Of a stretch of 33,405 bases of DNA, positions 32,956 to 33,405 are shown one piece after another. Under the pieces are notes generated by a model that saw nothing but the letters and a program-made list of their open reading frames with translations, was not told the DNA's origin and did no database searches. Positions within the stretch are counted from its first letter, which is position 1, and every line of letters begins with the position of its first letter. This stretch comes from an uncultured Lachnospiraceae bacterium (GTDB lineage: Bacteria > Bacillota > Clostridia > Lachnospirales > Lachnospiraceae): positions 1 to 33,405 of the forward strand of contig CANQGL010000020.1 of NCBI GenBank assembly GCA_947623185.1. The letters run 5' to 3'. Position numbers and translations under genes: made by a program.

Positions 32956-32984
32956 AAAGCGCGGTTCAGTCGGATCCGCGCTTT
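32956..32984. terminator. Terminator between the convergent uvrA-like and DNA glycosylase genes
   Basis: Perfect 9 bp stem AAAGCGCGG/CCGCGCTTT with an 11-base loop, followed by CTTTCG on the plus strand. On the minus strand it overlaps the stop codon of the glycosylase gene. Confidence 0.7.
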
Positions 32985-33405
32985 CTTTCGTAATAAAAAA
33001 TGTACTGCTGCATGACGCCGGCGCATCCGGCGTATCGCGAAAAGTTTTCCTTTACCAGCGCGTCGCAGAGCTTTGAATGCGGGAGTCCTGCGCAGGAGGT
33101 GCTCTTCGGCGCGTATTCCCTCAACAGGATCTTCCGGATCCAGGTGTCGACCGGGAATGCGTCGATATGATGAAGGCCGAACAGGCAGACGCAGTTCGCG
33201 ACTTTTTCCCCGATGCCGAAAAACCGCTGCAGGTATTCCATCGCGGCGGGATAATCCATCCGCGCTAACAGCGCCGGATCGAGAGCGCCCGAGCAGACGT
33301 CCTCGCAGACGCGCTTTATGTATTTGGCGCGGTAGCCGAGCTTCAGATCCAAAAGGTCCTGCAGCGACGCGCGGGACAGCTGCGCGGGCGTCGGGAAGGT
33401 GAAGA
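32966..33405 (-). CDS. ogg: OGG1-type 8-oxoguanine DNA glycosylase (C-terminal part, 5' end outside window)
   Basis: Partial gene; the frame stays open to the right edge, so at least the N-terminal domain is missing. The visible 146 residues hold the HhH-GPD core: FGIGEKVANCVCLFGL with the catalytic Lys of the EKVA motif, and HHIDAFPVDTWIRKIL with the conserved Asp of PVD, equivalent to K249 and D268 in human OGG1. Further upstream LDLKLGYRAKYI is also typical. It removes 8-oxoguanine from DNA in base excision repair. Confidence 0.9.
   Translation of the reverse strand, partial: FTFPTPAQLSRASLQDLLDLKLGYRAKYIKRVCEDVCSGALDPALLARMDYPAAMEYLQRFFGIGEKVANCVCLFGLHHIDAFPVDTWIRKILLREYAPKSTSCAGLPHSKLCDALVKENFSRYAGCAGVMQQYIFYYERKRGSD

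Overview
The window looks like chromosome of a GC-rich monoderm Clostridia, most likely Lachnospiraceae. Pointers are the strong AGGAGG-type ribosome binding sites, sigma-A promoters with 16-18 bp spacers, a Tad pilus locus without secretin or CpaB genes, and families common in that group (DUF5702, DUF6382-FHA, DUF951, DUF2508, TSCPD). The family assignment is an inference from protein recognition; no search was run.

Layout. (1) 245-4895, plus strand: a four-gene operon of two M20 zinc peptidases flanking an AEC permease and a MATE exporter, closed by a terminator shared with the convergent two-component system. (2) 4944-8423, minus strand: DUF2508 protein, OmpR-type response regulator and a six-TM histidine kinase. 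(3) 8519-18614, plus strand: a complete Gram-positive Tad (type IVb) pilus operon running from a strong promoter: interrupted prepilin peptidase, TadZ/CpaE, TadA/CpaF, TadB, TadC with an extra N-terminal domain, a 55-codon Flp pilin starting at TTG, DUF5702 protein, TadE-like protein with two Cys/His modules, an intact second prepilin peptidase, another TadE-like pseudopilin, and a DUF6382-FHA protein. (4) 18615-19092: a hairpin-dense noncoding array. (5) 19093-20122: rhomboid protease and HIT hydrolase; then convergent murG. (6) 21238-22220: noncoding structured DNA, a TSCPD gene, and a ~25 bp tandem repeat ahead of mtnN. (7) 22221-28742: mtnN, an unknown membrane protein, pgi, DUF2156 and GNAT proteins, a sirtuin, DUF951. 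(8) 28766-30005: rpsF-ssb-rpsR operon. (9) 30041-30358: a type I toxin-antitoxin module with a 27-residue holin-like toxin. (10) 30422-32920: a UvrA paralogue lacking the UvrB-binding domain; then the 3' part of an OGG1-type glycosylase running off the right edge.

The most notable points are the type I toxin-antitoxin locus, whose two transcripts start with homologous promoter and leader sequences; the in-frame TGA in the first prepilin peptidase, exactly next to the first catalytic Asp, with an intact paralogue later in the same operon; the hairpin array at 18660-19060; and the tandem His/Cys modules on a TadE-like pilin.
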